DNA of 44,705 nucleotides from Bacteroidetes bacterium UBA6661 (GTDB lineage: Bacteria; Bacteroidota; Bacteroidia; AKYH767-A; OLB10). The stretch is taken from NCBI GenBank assembly GCA_002455375.1, contig DKKR01000058.1, positions 1 to 44,705 on the forward strand, written 5' to 3'. Within the stretch, counting starts at the first letter, position 1, and every line of letters starts with the position of its first letter. The position numbers and the translations under genes are program-made. The notes under the pieces are model-generated. The model was not told where the DNA came from, made no database searches, and saw nothing but the letters and a program-made list of their open reading frames with translations. Below, piece by piece: positions 31,943-41,678 of the stretch.

Positions 31943-34099
31943 CTACTCCTGATTTTTCTTTTTCAACATAGAGCCTATTTCTTTACCAATTTTCTGTACC
32001 ACTTCAATACCTCTGTTTAAAGTTTCTGCTGAAACTTCGCTGTAGTTTTCCAGATTAGTATTTCCGTCATATTGTTGAGGGTAAATAATCAAGCGACTAT
32101 TGACACTAAAATGTTTTTCTATCTTCAATGGGAGTCCATCCAATATACTCATATAAGAAGTAGCACCACGTCTGGCAGAGACCAGTACAACAAAATCATC
32201 TGCATGGATATTTCTTGCCAGCACCAGAAAATCATCCCAGTCACTAAACAAACTTATATGGAGTGAAGCTGATATTTTTTCTTTATTAAAATATCTTCTT
32301 ATTGATTTTTCAGTCACTTCATTACAATAGCCATGAATAGGAATGCTAAGTTCCTGTGCCAGTTTTGCTAATTTAGTAAGCCATAAACCAAATCCATTTT
32401 CATGTTCGGCAAGAGGCGGTATGGCAACCACTATTCGCTTATGAAGTTCAAGAGGTTTTTCAAGAAAGCAAATTAATGTTGTCTTATCCGTGTTGTTTAA
32501 TATGCTTTCAATTTTCTCGCCAATAAGTTTATCAAGAAATCCTGTACGCTGTGGCCATCCCAAAACAATAATATCAGCCATAATTTCTCTTGAACAACGT
32601 GTAATTCCACTTGAAGCATTGTGATCAATTGTAGTAATTACATTAACCTTCGTTTCTGTTCCCGATGCTTGTTTTACAAAATCTTCTAATTTATTTTTTG
32701 CTTTTATAATATTTTTCTCTGCCTCGCTATTGTCAGAAACTACTGAAAGAACAGACACCGGATTAACAGATTTCTTGTCCTTTATTAAAATGGCAAAGTC
32801 TAACAACTTTTCCATTTTGTTAACATTAGCCACAGCAAGTAAAATATGTTCGTTTGAAGCACTGCTGTTATTTAAAATTTCACTGCTGTCATCTTCTGTT
32901 TCTACTATAATTTTTTTTGCCGCTCGCTCTGTTGCAAAAGAAGCAATGACACATGTAATCAAAATAAGAATAATGGTACCATTAAGAATATTTTCATCAA
33001 GAATACCTGCTTTAAAGCCGACTAAAATAACTGCAAGTGTTGCAGCTGCATGTGCACTGCTGAGACCAAAAATTAGCTGCCGCTGCGATGATGAATATTT
33101 AAAAATAACTTGTGTCAGAAAAGCGGCAAGCCATTTGCCTGTTATCGCTACAATTGTCAATGTGCCCGCAATGATGAGTGCAGTTGGTCCATTCATGATT
33201 ACGCTTACATCAACCAACATACCAACACTAATCAGAAAAAACGGAATAAACAAAGAGTTGCCAATAAACTCAATCCTGTTCATCAATGCTGATGAGTGTG
33301 GAATCAGTTTGTTTAATGCTAATCCTGCAACGAAGGCTCCTATGATTGGCTCAACTCCGGCAACCTCGGCAAGAAAGGCTGCAAAAAACACCACTGAAAG
33401 TACAAAAATATAATGCGAATGTTTTTCGCTTTCCAGTTTTCGGAAAAACCATTTGGCAATACGTGGTATAACAATAAACATGATAGCAGAAAAAATAATC
33501 AATGAAGCACCTAAACGAATCCAGAATTCCTGATTAAGATTTCCCTGACTGTTGCCCATGATAACGGCCAGCATAATCAGTACAGCAGTGTCTGTTAAAA
33601 TTGTTCCTCCAACAGTAATGGCAACAGCCTGATTTTTTGAAACACCTAACTTGCTGACAATCGGATAAGCTACCAGCGTATGTGTTGCAAACATACTTGC
33701 TGTAAGAAAGCTTGCATTAAAATCATAATGTAACAAATAATGACAGACAGGAAATCCAATAGCCAAAGGAATAATGAAGGTAAAAAATCCAAACACAAGG
33801 CTTTTATTGCGATGTGATTTAAACTCATTCAGGTCAAGTTCAAGACCGGCAATAAACATAATGTACAGCAAACCTATTGTTGAAAACAGATTGATAGCTG
33901 AATTTTTTTCGAGGATATATAAACCATGTGGCCCTATAATTACTCCCGCAATAATGAGTCCTATGATTCCGGGAATATTTAATCGTCTCAGTAAAATGGG
34001 AGAAAGTAAAATAATAAATAGTATTAAAGAAAATATCAGTACCGGATTGGTAAGTGGCCTTTCAATTTCGTGAAGTAATTGATTAAAAAATTCTGTCAT
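31943..34099 (-). CDS. CPA2-family cation/proton antiporter with Usp-like C-terminal tail
   Basis: Inner-membrane sodium or potassium/proton exchanger. Residues about 15-395 form 12-13 membrane helices with the Kef/NhaP-like pattern (LNIPGIIGLIIAGVIIGPHGL, FIAGLELDLNEF, GVEPIIGAFVAGLALNKL). The soluble tail (about 405-700) contains two Usp-like folds (ILLAVANVNKMEKLLDFAILI and IVVAIPPLAEHENGFGLWL), probably for regulation. No TrkA-N domain, unlike KefB/KefC. 718 residues. Ion specificity cannot be read. Convergent with DUF2480 (16 bases apart). Confidence 0.9.
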   Translation of the reverse strand: MTEFFNQLLHEIERPLTNPVLIFSLILFIILLSPILLRRLNIPGIIGLIIAGVIIGPHGLYILEKNSAINLFSTIGLLYIMFIAGLELDLNEFKSHRNKSLVFGFFTFIIPLAIGFPVCHYLLHYDFNASFLTASMFATHTLVAYPIVSKLGVSKNQAVAITVGGTILTDTAVLIMLAVIMGNSQGNLNQEFWIRLGASLIIFSAIMFIVIPRIAKWFFRKLESEKHSHYIFVLSVVFFAAFLAEVAGVEPIIGAFVAGLALNKLIPHSSALMNRIEFIGNSLFIPFFLISVGMLVDVSVIMNGPTALIIAGTLTIVAITGKWLAAFLTQVIFKYSSSQRQLIFGLSSAHAAATLAVILVGFKAGILDENILNGTIILILITCVIASFATERAAKKIIVETEDDSSEILNNSSASNEHILLAVANVNKMEKLLDFAILIKDKKSVNPVSVLSVVSDNSEAEKNIIKAKNKLEDFVKQASGTETKVNVITTIDHNASSGITRCSREIMADIIVLGWPQRTGFLDKLIGEKIESILNNTDKTTLICFLEKPLELHKRIVVAIPPLAEHENGFGLWLTKLAKLAQELSIPIHGYCNEVTEKSIRRYFNKEKISASLHISLFSDWDDFLVLARNIHADDFVVLVSARRGATSYMSILDGLPLKIEKHFSVNSRLIIYPQQYDGNTNLENYSEVSAETLNRGIEVVQKIGKEIGSMLKKKNQE

Positions 34100-34260
34100 T
34101 TATATTATCGTCCTATTATTTAAGAGTAAAGTTGTGTGGTATAACTCAGTAACATCTGTTGTACAAAACAGCGACTAACTTCTTGTTTATACACTCAGTA
34201 AAATCACCTTTTGATTTCAGTTTACCGGGTAAATAAAAAAATGAAAGATACTTTCTGTAC

Positions 34261-34731
34261 TTACTGAAAGTATTTTTCAAAATCAACATAGGAAGTCTTT
34301 AATTGTTCCACAAGTTTTTTTGCTTGTGCAGTATCTTTTGTGCTCTCAAGATCTGATATTATGTCTAAATGTGGATGCAGCCACTTATGCAATTCCTCAT
34401 GGCTTTTACCCTCCATTGTACAGCTTTCAATCAACTTATTATCTTGCTCGCTGAGTGCTGCTGCTAAACCTGTATAGTCGTTATCCTCGTTCCGGATATA
34501 TTCATTCAAGATCTCTTTTCCTTTTAGTAGAAAAGGTTTCATCTCTTCATTCACCTTCCACTTCTGTCCATTATCCAGTTCTATGGTTTCATCAGGGTCG
34601 TACTGTACAGGCTCATCATTTACAGCCTTATTCACTTTCTCTACACTTGAGTTATTACTTTGTTTTGTTCCACACCCTGATAAAACAAACGTGATTGCAG
34701 CTGCAATAAAAAACATTTTTAGCTTATTCAT
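34261..34731 (-). CDS. Unknown lipoprotein with Cys/His cluster
   Basis: A 156-residue lipoprotein: MNKLKMFFIAAAITFVLSGC with the lipid cysteine at residue 20, followed by a polar linker (21-48) and a helical domain. CTMEGKSHEELHKWLHPH (C104, H111, H115, H119, H121) is a striking cysteine/histidine pattern on what would be one helical face, suitable for binding a metal or haem. Similar sequences occur in other Bacteroidota as I recall, but no function is known to me. It lies 161 bases upstream of the antiporter gene on the same strand. The 297 bases to the divergent S46 peptidase gene hold nothing I recognise. Confidence 0.85.
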   Translation of the reverse strand: MNKLKMFFIAAAITFVLSGCGTKQSNNSSVEKVNKAVNDEPVQYDPDETIELDNGQKWKVNEEMKPFLLKGKEILNEYIRNEDNDYTGLAAALSEQDNKLIESCTMEGKSHEELHKWLHPHLDIISDLESTKDTAQAKKLVEQLKTSYVDFEKYFQ

Positions 34732-35028
34732 ATAACCGGAATTTTACTTTTACATTTGTTGTCAAATTTAATCAATCAAATCCAAATAAATAACTCAGAT
34801 GTTACTTTATTAAGTTTTAAGTCTGCCTTTTTCACCACGATAGAATTGCGAAAAAACGATTCGTGGCTTTTGAAAAAAATTATTTGCTTCTGTCAAGATT
34901 TGATTGTTAAATTATCGGCATATAACAGAATAAACTAATGAACGGATTATATTCCTCTGTCATTAACAAGTTTTTAACTAATATGAAAATAAAAATACTG
35001 ATATTCGCCACTCAAAATCTTTTAAATT

Positions 35029-37188
35029 ATGAATTATAAATTACGACTGTTTTTTACAGCCTGTGCGCTGTTTTTTACAACCATGTTGCATGCCGATGAA
35101 GGTATGTGGCTGCTGTCAACATTAAAACAACTTAATGAGGCAGATATGCAAAAAATGGGCTTTAAGCTCACGGCTGATGATATTTATAACATCAACAAAT
35201 CTTCAATGAAAGATGGCATTATTCACTTTGGTGGCGGATGTACAGGCGAAATTGTTTCTCCTGATGGTTTAATTCTAACCAATCATCATTGCGGACTTGA
35301 TTACATTCAATCACTAAGCAGTATAGATCATGATTATCTTACAAATGGATTTTGGGCAACTGCTCGCGATAAAGAACTTGCTGCAACCGGTCTTTCCGTA
35401 AAATTCCTTATCCGCATGGAAGATGTAACACAAAAGGTAAAAGCAGAACTCAGCGACTCACTTTCCGAAGCAGATTTACAAGCGAAATTACCCGGAATAT
35501 TTTCTAAGCTTACTAAAGAAGCAACTGCAGGAAATGATTTTTATACAGCCGATGTGCGTGCTTTTTATGGTGGTAATGAATATTATTTATTTGTTTACGA
35601 AAGATATGAAGATGTGCGTTTGGTTGGGACACCTCCAATGAGTATTGGAAACTTTGGTGGCGACACCGACAACTGGATGTGGCCACGTCAGACAGGCGAT
35701 TTTTCTATGTTCCGTATTTACACTTCACCCGATGGAAAGCCTGCCAAGTATGCTAAAGAAAATGTTCCTTTAAAATCGAAATACTATTTCCCTGTAAGTA
35801 TTAAAGGCGTTAAAGAAGGAGATTTTGCCATGATTATGGGTTATCCCGGAAGAACAGATCGTTATGCAACATCATACAGTATTGAAAATGGTCTTGATAT
35901 TACAAGTCCTTCATTGGTGAAACTACGCACTAAAAGATTAGATGTCATCAACAATGCAATGGCAGATAATGATGCTATAAGAATAAAATATCAGGCAAAG
36001 CGCAATCAGGTAAGCAACTATTGGAAGTATTTTATCGGTCAGCAGAAGCAATTAAAAAGAATGAAAGTTGTTGAACAAAAACGCAACCTCGAAAATCAAT
36101 TCACCACTTGGGTTAATGCAGATAAAAAAAGAAGACTGCATTATGGATTTGTGATGGGCAACCTTCAGCAATCTTATGACAATGCAAGAAAATATGCCAA
36201 ACTGCGTGTTTACACTTCAGAAGCATTAATGGGAACAGAAATTTTACGATATGCATTTTCGTTTTCTGCTTTAGAAAAGGCTCTTAGTGAGAAAGAACCT
36301 AATGCCGATGATATAAAAGCAAAAGCAGCAATGCTTAAATCAAGAGTGGAAGATTATTTTGAAGAGTATGATGCTGGTGTTGACCAAAAAGTTTTTGCTG
36401 TTCTTGTTAAATCGTTTGCCGATGACGTTGCCAAAGATCAGCAGGCATCCATCTTTGCAGAAATGGCTAAGAAATATAAAGGCGACTACAACAAAATGGC
36501 TGCAGCAGTTTTTGCAAAGAGTATTTTCTCCGACAAAAACAAAGTACTTGCGTTCTTAGAAGACCCTTCTGCAAAAAAACTTAAAAACGATCCTGCATTT
36601 AAACTCATAAGCACACAGTTGAACTTTTATGATGATAACTTCCGTGCTCCAATTCGCACCATTGATTTAGCATTGGCTGCCAACAACAGATTGTATATTG
36701 AAGGTCTGCGCGAAATGATGCCTGAGAAAAAACTTTATCCCGATGCCAACAGCACCATGCGTTTAAGTTATGGCTCTGTGCGTGCCTACGATCCTGCCGA
36801 TGCTGTTAAGTATAGCTACTTTACTACCATTGAAGGTGTCATGCAGAAAATGGATAACAGTTCTACAGAGTTTAAAGTTCCTGAAAAGTTAGTTGAGCTG
36901 TACAACAAAAAAGATTATGGTCGTTATGGCAGCAATGGAACATTAAACACCTGCTTCCTCACAAACAACGACATTACAGGTGGCAACAGCGGAAGCCCGG
37001 TTATCAATGGCAATGGCGAAATCATCGGACTTGCATTCGATGGCAACTGGGAAGCTATGAGTGGTGATATTAAATATGACGAAGAATACAAACGCACCAT
37101 CTGTGTTGACATCAGATACGTATTGTTTTGTATTGACAAATTTGGTGGAGCCAAACACATTGTTGACGAGATGAAAGTTGTTGAGTAA
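35029..37188 (+). CDS. S46 dipeptidyl-peptidase, DPP7-type
   Basis: Periplasmic serine exopeptidase that removes dipeptides from oligopeptides, important for peptide-using Bacteroidota. Signal peptide MNYKLRLFFTACALFFTTMLHA. The catalytic histidine is in LTNHHCGLDYI (about 86-87), an aspartate near DTDNWMWPRQTGDFSMF, and the serine in GGNSGSPVING (about 652). The specificity position after the serine reads AFDGNWEAMSG; Gly there is the DPP7 form (hydrophobic P1), whereas DPP11 (acidic P1) has Arg. 719 residues, normal. A strong terminator follows. Confidence 0.93.
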   Translation: MNYKLRLFFTACALFFTTMLHADEGMWLLSTLKQLNEADMQKMGFKLTADDIYNINKSSMKDGIIHFGGGCTGEIVSPDGLILTNHHCGLDYIQSLSSIDHDYLTNGFWATARDKELAATGLSVKFLIRMEDVTQKVKAELSDSLSEADLQAKLPGIFSKLTKEATAGNDFYTADVRAFYGGNEYYLFVYERYEDVRLVGTPPMSIGNFGGDTDNWMWPRQTGDFSMFRIYTSPDGKPAKYAKENVPLKSKYYFPVSIKGVKEGDFAMIMGYPGRTDRYATSYSIENGLDITSPSLVKLRTKRLDVINNAMADNDAIRIKYQAKRNQVSNYWKYFIGQQKQLKRMKVVEQKRNLENQFTTWVNADKKRRLHYGFVMGNLQQSYDNARKYAKLRVYTSEALMGTEILRYAFSFSALEKALSEKEPNADDIKAKAAMLKSRVEDYFEEYDAGVDQKVFAVLVKSFADDVAKDQQASIFAEMAKKYKGDYNKMAAAVFAKSIFSDKNKVLAFLEDPSAKKLKNDPAFKLISTQLNFYDDNFRAPIRTIDLALAANNRLYIEGLREMMPEKKLYPDANSTMRLSYGSVRAYDPADAVKYSYFTTIEGVMQKMDNSSTEFKVPEKLVELYNKKDYGRYGSNGTLNTCFLTNNDITGGNSGSPVINGNGEIIGLAFDGNWEAMSGDIKYDEEYKRTICVDIRYVLFCIDKFGGAKHIVDEMKVVE

Positions 37189-37210
37189 CTACAACACTAA
37201 ATAAAATAGC

Positions 37211-37241
37211 AGAGGCTGCCTGAATCAGGCAGCCTCTTTTT
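37211..37241. terminator. Strong intrinsic terminator after the S46 peptidase gene
   Basis: AGAGGCTGCCTGA and its exact complement separated by a single A form a 13-bp stem followed by TTTTT. It is 23 bases after the peptidase stop and 24 bases before the end of the convergent sucB gene, so it can serve both. Confidence 0.9.
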
Positions 37242-37264
37242 GTTTATTGGTAAAAGAAAAGTGG

Positions 37265-38497
37265 TTACAAATGTAGTAATACTTTAATTGGGTCGTTGCC
37301 TTCAAACAACATTTTTGCCGGCTCTTCAAGCATCTGTTTTACTTTAACTAAAAATCCAACAGACTCTCTGCCATCAATTATTCGATGATCGTATGACAAG
37401 GCAACATACATTACAGGACGAATAACTACTTCTCCATTCAATGCAACAGGACGCTCAACAATATTATGCATTCCTAAAATTGCACTCTGTGGCGGATTAA
37501 TAATTGGTGTTGACAACATAGAGCCAAACACACCACCATTAGTAATGGTAAAAGTTCCACCTGTCATTTCATCAATAGTAAGTTTGCTGTCGCGGGCTTT
37601 GGTGGCAAGGTCTATTACTTGTTGTTCTATCTGTGCAAGCGATAATTTTTCAGCACTGCGGATAATCGGAACCATCAATCCTTTTGGTGCACTCACTGCA
37701 ATACCCACATCGCAATAGTTGTGATACAAAATTTCTTCACCGTCAATTTGTGCATTCACTGCAGGGAAAGATTTTAATGCCTCACAAACAGCTTTCGTAA
37801 AAAACGACATAAAACCTAACCCTACACCATGCTTTTCTTTAAAAACATCTTTGTATTGTTTTCTAATGTTCATAATGGCACTCATATCAACTTCGTTAAA
37901 AGTTGTAAGCATTGCTGTCTCTTGTTTTACTGCAACCAAACGCTGCGAAAGTTTTTTACGCAACATCGTCATCTTTTCTCTGCGTTGCTCACGTACCTGC
38001 GGTGCCGTTTGTGCCGCAGCCGGTGCTTGCAGCGACTGTAATACATCACCTTTTGTAATACGTCCACCCTTGCCCGTTGCCTGCACACTTTCACCCTTTA
38101 CATTATTTTCTTTCATCATCTTAGCTGCAGCAACAGACGGTGTGCCTGCAGCATAGCCTTCTGCCTTTGAAGGAATAGCAGTAGCAGCAGGCTTAACTTC
38201 TTTTGCTTTTTCTTCTTTAGGCTTTTCTTCTTTTATAGGTTCTGCCTTTGCAACAGGCTTTGCATCTGTATCTATCGTACAAACTACAGAGCCAACTGTA
38301 ATATTCTCACCTTCGGCAACAAGTGTTTTCAAAACACCATCAGCTTCTGCAACCAACGATAGTGTTGCCTTGTCCGAATCTATTTCTGCAATCTCTTCAT
38401 CGCGCTCAACATAATCACCATCTTTCTTTATCCAACGTGCAATCTGTACTTCCGTAATGCTTTCACCCGGACTTGGAACTTTAATCTCTACTTTCAT
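37265..38497 (-). CDS. sucB: E2 subunit of 2-oxoglutarate dehydrogenase
   Basis: Dihydrolipoyllysine succinyltransferase of the TCA cycle. The N-terminal lipoyl domain (about 1-76) has the modified lysine in EIDSDKATLSL. A Lys/Pro/Ala/Glu linker follows, then an E3-binding domain (about 115-150, GTPSVAAAKMMKENN) and the catalytic domain (about 180-410) with SYDHRIIDGRESVGF holding the active histidine and aspartate. MKVEIKVPSPGESITEVQIARW is the succinyltransferase form of the start. 410 residues, normal. No sucA is nearby. Promoter-like TAACTTTG lies 57 bases upstream. Confidence 0.94.
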   Translation of the reverse strand: MKVEIKVPSPGESITEVQIARWIKKDGDYVERDEEIAEIDSDKATLSLVAEADGVLKTLVAEGENITVGSVVCTIDTDAKPVAKAEPIKEEKPKEEKAKEVKPAATAIPSKAEGYAAGTPSVAAAKMMKENNVKGESVQATGKGGRITKGDVLQSLQAPAAAQTAPQVREQRREKMTMLRKKLSQRLVAVKQETAMLTTFNEVDMSAIMNIRKQYKDVFKEKHGVGLGFMSFFTKAVCEALKSFPAVNAQIDGEEILYHNYCDVGIAVSAPKGLMVPIIRSAEKLSLAQIEQQVIDLATKARDSKLTIDEMTGGTFTITNGGVFGSMLSTPIINPPQSAILGMHNIVERPVALNGEVVIRPVMYVALSYDHRIIDGRESVGFLVKVKQMLEEPAKMLFEGNDPIKVLLHL

Positions 38498-38553
38498 TAT
38501 CTTCTTTTTTTAAAACTCAGCTTTCTTTTGATTACCGAGAATTACGCTTTGTG

Positions 38554-38561
38554 CAAAGTTA
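38554..38561 (-). promoter_or_regulatory. -7 promoter element of sucB
   Basis: On the minus strand TAACTTTG followed by CAC matches TAnnTTTG exactly. No exact TTG lies at the -33 distance. It is 56 bases upstream of the sucB ATG. Confidence 0.5.
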
Positions 38562-38675
38562 TAAAAGATAAACACACTTTTACATCTAAACACACTGACC
38601 TGCATCAGTTTCGTAATTCAAATGCAATTGTTAGTAAGCAAATTAATTATTCAGAAATAAAACAGTACACATCTA

Positions 38676-38683
38676 TATTTTTG
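38676..38683 (+). promoter_or_regulatory. -7 promoter element of the beta-barrel gene
   Basis: TATTTTTG matches TAnnTTTG and lies 13 bases before the ATG at 38697, so the message would have a very short leader. No clear -33 TTG. Confidence 0.4.
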
Positions 38684-38696
38684 TTTTGTCGGTTCA

Positions 38697-39353
38697 ATGT
38701 CTTCCAAAAAAATAAAATACACGCTGCTTACAATGTTTGTACTGCTTTCATGCAGCACCAATGTTCATGCACAACTGCGCGACTCGTTGGCCTATTTACT
38801 TAAACAAAGACCAAAACCTTTTTTTCAGTTAGATGGCTACAACTCCTTCGTTCGCAGTCGCGGTGCCAATGCCATTGGTTTCAAAACAGGTTTGGATTTT
38901 GGCAAACGTGTAAAATTCAGCATGGGCTACATGAAACTGTTTACCGATGTTGTGGACAGTGTCCAGATAAGACCAAACAAATATTATCGTGGCGAAGTGC
39001 GAAGCAATTATTTTACAACAGGCATTGAATATGTGCTCTACCGCAACGGTCCATGGCAAGTAAACGTACCCATGCACTTTGGCTTCGGCACAAGCTACTA
39101 CGAATATCCTGACGGAAAAAAAGCAAACAACAAAGCTTTGCAAGGCAACATCATACTCTTTGAACCCGCCATCACAGGACACTATAAACTCATCCGTTGG
39201 GTTGGCATAGGCTTTGGCGTGGGCTACCGCGTCATGCTTAAAAACAACAAACAGCTAAAAGACAATTTATCATCACCAATATATATTCTAAGACTTAAAA
39301 TTTTTGTGGATGAAATTTACCGCACAGTTTTTCCATCTAAAAAAAGCAAATAA
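38697..39353 (+). CDS. Probable outer-membrane or secreted beta-barrel-like protein
   Basis: 218 residues with an exported N-terminus: MSSKKIKYTLLTMFVLLSCSTNVHAQ, cleavage most likely before Q26; LLSC also resembles a lipobox, so a lipoprotein is possible. The rest alternates polar and aromatic residues as in small outer-membrane barrels (IGFKTGLDFGKRVKFSMGYMKLF, YFTTGIEYVLYRNGPWQVNVPMHFGFG, WVGIGFGVGYRVML). No known family recognised. Its stop overlaps the start of the hotdog gene by one base (TAATG), so the two are likely cotranscribed. Confidence 0.82.
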   Translation: MSSKKIKYTLLTMFVLLSCSTNVHAQLRDSLAYLLKQRPKPFFQLDGYNSFVRSRGANAIGFKTGLDFGKRVKFSMGYMKLFTDVVDSVQIRPNKYYRGEVRSNYFTTGIEYVLYRNGPWQVNVPMHFGFGTSYYEYPDGKKANNKALQGNIILFEPAITGHYKLIRWVGIGFGVGYRVMLKNNKQLKDNLSSPIYILRLKIFVDEIYRTVFPSKKSK

Positions 39354-39787
39354 TGAATTCTATTTTTGGCAACTATACATTGCAAGATGTAAAAAAATTA
39401 GAACGCAATACCATGCTTAGTCACCTGGGCATCGAAATAACTTCCATTGACAACAATGCTGTTAAAGGAAAAATGTCTGTTGACCACCGTACCTGTCAAC
39501 CCATGGGTATATTACATGGCGGTGCCTCTTGTGCACTTGCAGAATCGTTAGCAAGCATTGGTGCATTTCTAACATTAAAAGACGACACATATGTTGCTGT
39601 TGGCATGGAAATCAATGCCAACCACGTGCGACCCGTAAAAGAAGGATTCGTTTACGGCACTGCCAAACCCTTTCATCTTGGAAAAAAGACACAGGTCTGG
39701 ACAATAGAAATTCTAAACGAAAAAAATCAACCCGTTTGCATCAGTAGAATGACCATTGCCATTGGACGTTTGCAGTTAAAGGTTTGA
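39353..39787 (+). CDS. Hotdog-fold thioesterase (PaaI/MenI-like)
   Basis: A 144-residue acyl-CoA thioesterase of the PaaI/EntH/MenI group. MGILHGGASCALAESLASIG contains the HGG oxyanion loop and the catalytic glutamate of the family; GMEINANHVRPVKEGFV and VCISRMTIAIGRL follow as usual. It could act on DHNA-CoA in menaquinone synthesis, but no men genes are next to it. The ATG overlaps the stop of the preceding gene by one base. Confidence 0.92.
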   Translation: MNSIFGNYTLQDVKKLERNTMLSHLGIEITSIDNNAVKGKMSVDHRTCQPMGILHGGASCALAESLASIGAFLTLKDDTYVAVGMEINANHVRPVKEGFVYGTAKPFHLGKKTQVWTIEILNEKNQPVCISRMTIAIGRLQLKV

Positions 39788-39869
39788 GTGTGGCGAAATA
39801 AAATATTTTAAAGTTGGAAAGTTTGATTTAAGAATTGTTGCCTTGAAGCTTTAAAAGTTTAGTAATAGA

Positions 39870-39912
39870 AAATCCCTTCAGTAAAATCAATTTGATAGAA
39901 CCAAAGGGATTT
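39870..39912. terminator. Weak hairpin, possible terminator
   Basis: AAATCCCTT and AAGGGATTT form a 9-bp stem around a 25-base loop that itself holds a short ATCAA/TTGAT pairing; a T-rich stretch follows. It sits between the hotdog gene and the convergent DUF937-like gene. Confidence 0.35.
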
Positions 39913-39942
39913 ATAATTTTTGATACTGAGGTATTTTTTATC

Positions 39943-40488
39943 CTACTTCTTAAAAATATCCATCAATCCCCCAAGTGCAGAATTTTTATCTCCGCCCATC
40001 ACAGAGCCAAGCACATTTCCTATTCCGCCTCCGCTTGTATTACCACCCGTCACAGAACCCAATATACTCGACAAATCCATGCCCTGCGTTTTACCTCCAC
40101 TCAAATGATTAAAAATACTATTCAAATCAAAACTCTTATCGTTCGGATCATTCGTCTTCGAAACGAGCTTACTCAACACAACAGGTATCAGTGACGACAC
40201 TATAGAACCTGCACTGTTTCCTGATAAACCAAACTTCTCCATTAGCCCCTGCGATACCTGCGATGAAATGGCATTTGTAACACCTGATGTTGCTGCATTA
40301 TTCTGTCCGCCTAACAGTTGCGCCACCTCACTGATGTTGCCTGATGCCAATTGCGATTTCAATCCGCCTATAATTCCTTCCGTAGCCTGATTAATGGCTG
40401 CATCGTTCTGTTCATTCGGTATTGCCTGATTGTTAATGATAGCCTCTCCGGCATTTTCTTTTACTAGATTTAATAATTGTTCGAACAT
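39943..40488 (-). CDS. DUF937-like protein
   Basis: 181 residues, rich in Gly, Ser and Asn, cytoplasmic by lack of a signal peptide. It has the repeated amphipathic pattern seen in DUF937/YidB-like proteins: ATEGIIGGLKSQLASGN, EVAQLLGGQNNAATSGV, AISSQVSQGLMEKFGLSGNSAGSIVSSLIPVVLSKLVS. The C-terminus has Gly-rich repeats (SILGSVTGGN, NVLGSVMGGD, GGLMDIF). Function unknown. Family assignment by eye only. Confidence 0.82.
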   Translation of the reverse strand: MFEQLLNLVKENAGEAIINNQAIPNEQNDAAINQATEGIIGGLKSQLASGNISEVAQLLGGQNNAATSGVTNAISSQVSQGLMEKFGLSGNSAGSIVSSLIPVVLSKLVSKTNDPNDKSFDLNSIFNHLSGGKTQGMDLSSILGSVTGGNTSGGGIGNVLGSVMGGDKNSALGGLMDIFKK

Positions 40489-40627
40489 GATATTATGTAT
40501 TAAAAGATTAAGGTTTAAAGATAATTGAATCTGTTTATAATTTTAATGAAGAAATTGTTGTTGCTGTTATCGCAATTGCCACAAAGCAGTATTTGTAAAA
40601 CACTATCACAAAAACCGATAATAGTAT

Positions 40628-40635
40628 TAGCTTTG
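40628..40635 (+). promoter_or_regulatory. -7 promoter element of the PfkB gene
   Basis: TAGCTTTG followed by C matches TAnnTTTG exactly and lies 23 bases before the ATG. No TTG at the usual distance upstream. Confidence 0.5.
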
Positions 40636-40658
40636 CGCAAAATTTTCAAACTCACATC

Positions 40659-41582
40659 ATGTCATTACTTGTTGTTGGAACCGTTGCCTTTGATGCAATA
40701 GAAACACCCTTCGGAAAAACCGATAAAATAATTGGCGGTGCTGCCACCTATGCCTCGCTTGCAGCATCCTACTTTGCTCCTAAAATAAATCTTGTTGGAG
40801 TGGTTGGCGATGACTTTCCGCAAAGCACCATTCAGGATTTTAACAACCACAACATCCGCACAGAAGGGCTGCAAATAATTGAGGGCGAAAAATCTTTCTT
40901 CTGGAGTGGTCGTTATCATACAGACATGAACAGCCGCGACACCTTAGACACACAACTCAACGTTCTTGCCAACTTCGACCCCATTATTCCCGACAGCTAT
41001 CAGGACTGCGAGTTCCTCATGCTTGGAAACCTGATGCCAAAAATCCAGTTGCAGGTAATTGAGCGTTTGCGCAAACGCCCAAAACTCATCGTCATGGACA
41101 CCATGAACTTCTGGATGGATATGGCAATGGACGATTTGCTCAAAAACATTTCAATGATTGATGTGCTTACCATCAACGATGCCGAAGCACGACAACTCAC
41201 CAATGAATATTCTTTGGTAAAAGCTGCCAAGAAAATTCTAAATATGGGACCAAAATATCTCATCATCAAAAAAGGCGAACATGGCGCACTCCTCTTCCAC
41301 AACAACGAAGTATTTTTTGCTCCTGCACTGCCACTAGAAGATGTGTTTGACCCCACAGGTGCTGGCGACACTTTTGCCGGTGGCTTCATTGGCTATCTTG
41401 CAAAAACCCGCGACATCTCTTTCAGCAGTATGAAACGTGCCATCATCTACGGTTCTGCAATGGCTTCCTTCTGCGTAGAAAAATTCGGCACAGAAAGAAT
41501 CATGAACCTTGATAGTGATGAACTCAACGAACGCATTCAGGAGTTTATTGACTTAGTTCAGTTTGATATTACATTGGTTTAA
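40659..41582 (+). CDS. PfkB-family sugar kinase
   Basis: 307-residue ribokinase/adenosine-kinase-like enzyme. The N-terminal GG pattern is KIIGGAATYASLAASYFAP; NVLANFDPIIP lies in the substrate lid region. The C-terminal PfkB signature DPTGAGDTFAGGFIGYL holds the catalytic aspartate and anion hole. Substrate unknown: no sugar pathway genes adjoin. It is followed 96 bases later by cvpA on the same strand. Confidence 0.92.
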   Translation: MSLLVVGTVAFDAIETPFGKTDKIIGGAATYASLAASYFAPKINLVGVVGDDFPQSTIQDFNNHNIRTEGLQIIEGEKSFFWSGRYHTDMNSRDTLDTQLNVLANFDPIIPDSYQDCEFLMLGNLMPKIQLQVIERLRKRPKLIVMDTMNFWMDMAMDDLLKNISMIDVLTINDAEARQLTNEYSLVKAAKKILNMGPKYLIIKKGEHGALLFHNNEVFFAPALPLEDVFDPTGAGDTFAGGFIGYLAKTRDISFSSMKRAIIYGSAMASFCVEKFGTERIMNLDSDELNERIQEFIDLVQFDITLV

Positions 41583-41678
41583 TCAACACCTTTCAACAAT
41601 TTATTGTTTGGTATTTTCTGCTGATGCTGTTTTTAGATTACAACGGCATCGCTTACTTTGAGCATACTATTCCACAGT

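Noticed and set aside
32730..33413. 227-codon open frame on the plus strand inside the antiporter gene
   Set aside because: It lies wholly antisense to a well-supported membrane protein and has a composition expected from mirrored hydrophobic codons; no family features.
34756..34938. 60-codon open frame between the lipoprotein and S46 peptidase genes
   Set aside because: No ribosome site, no promoter, A+T-driven composition; treated as intergenic.
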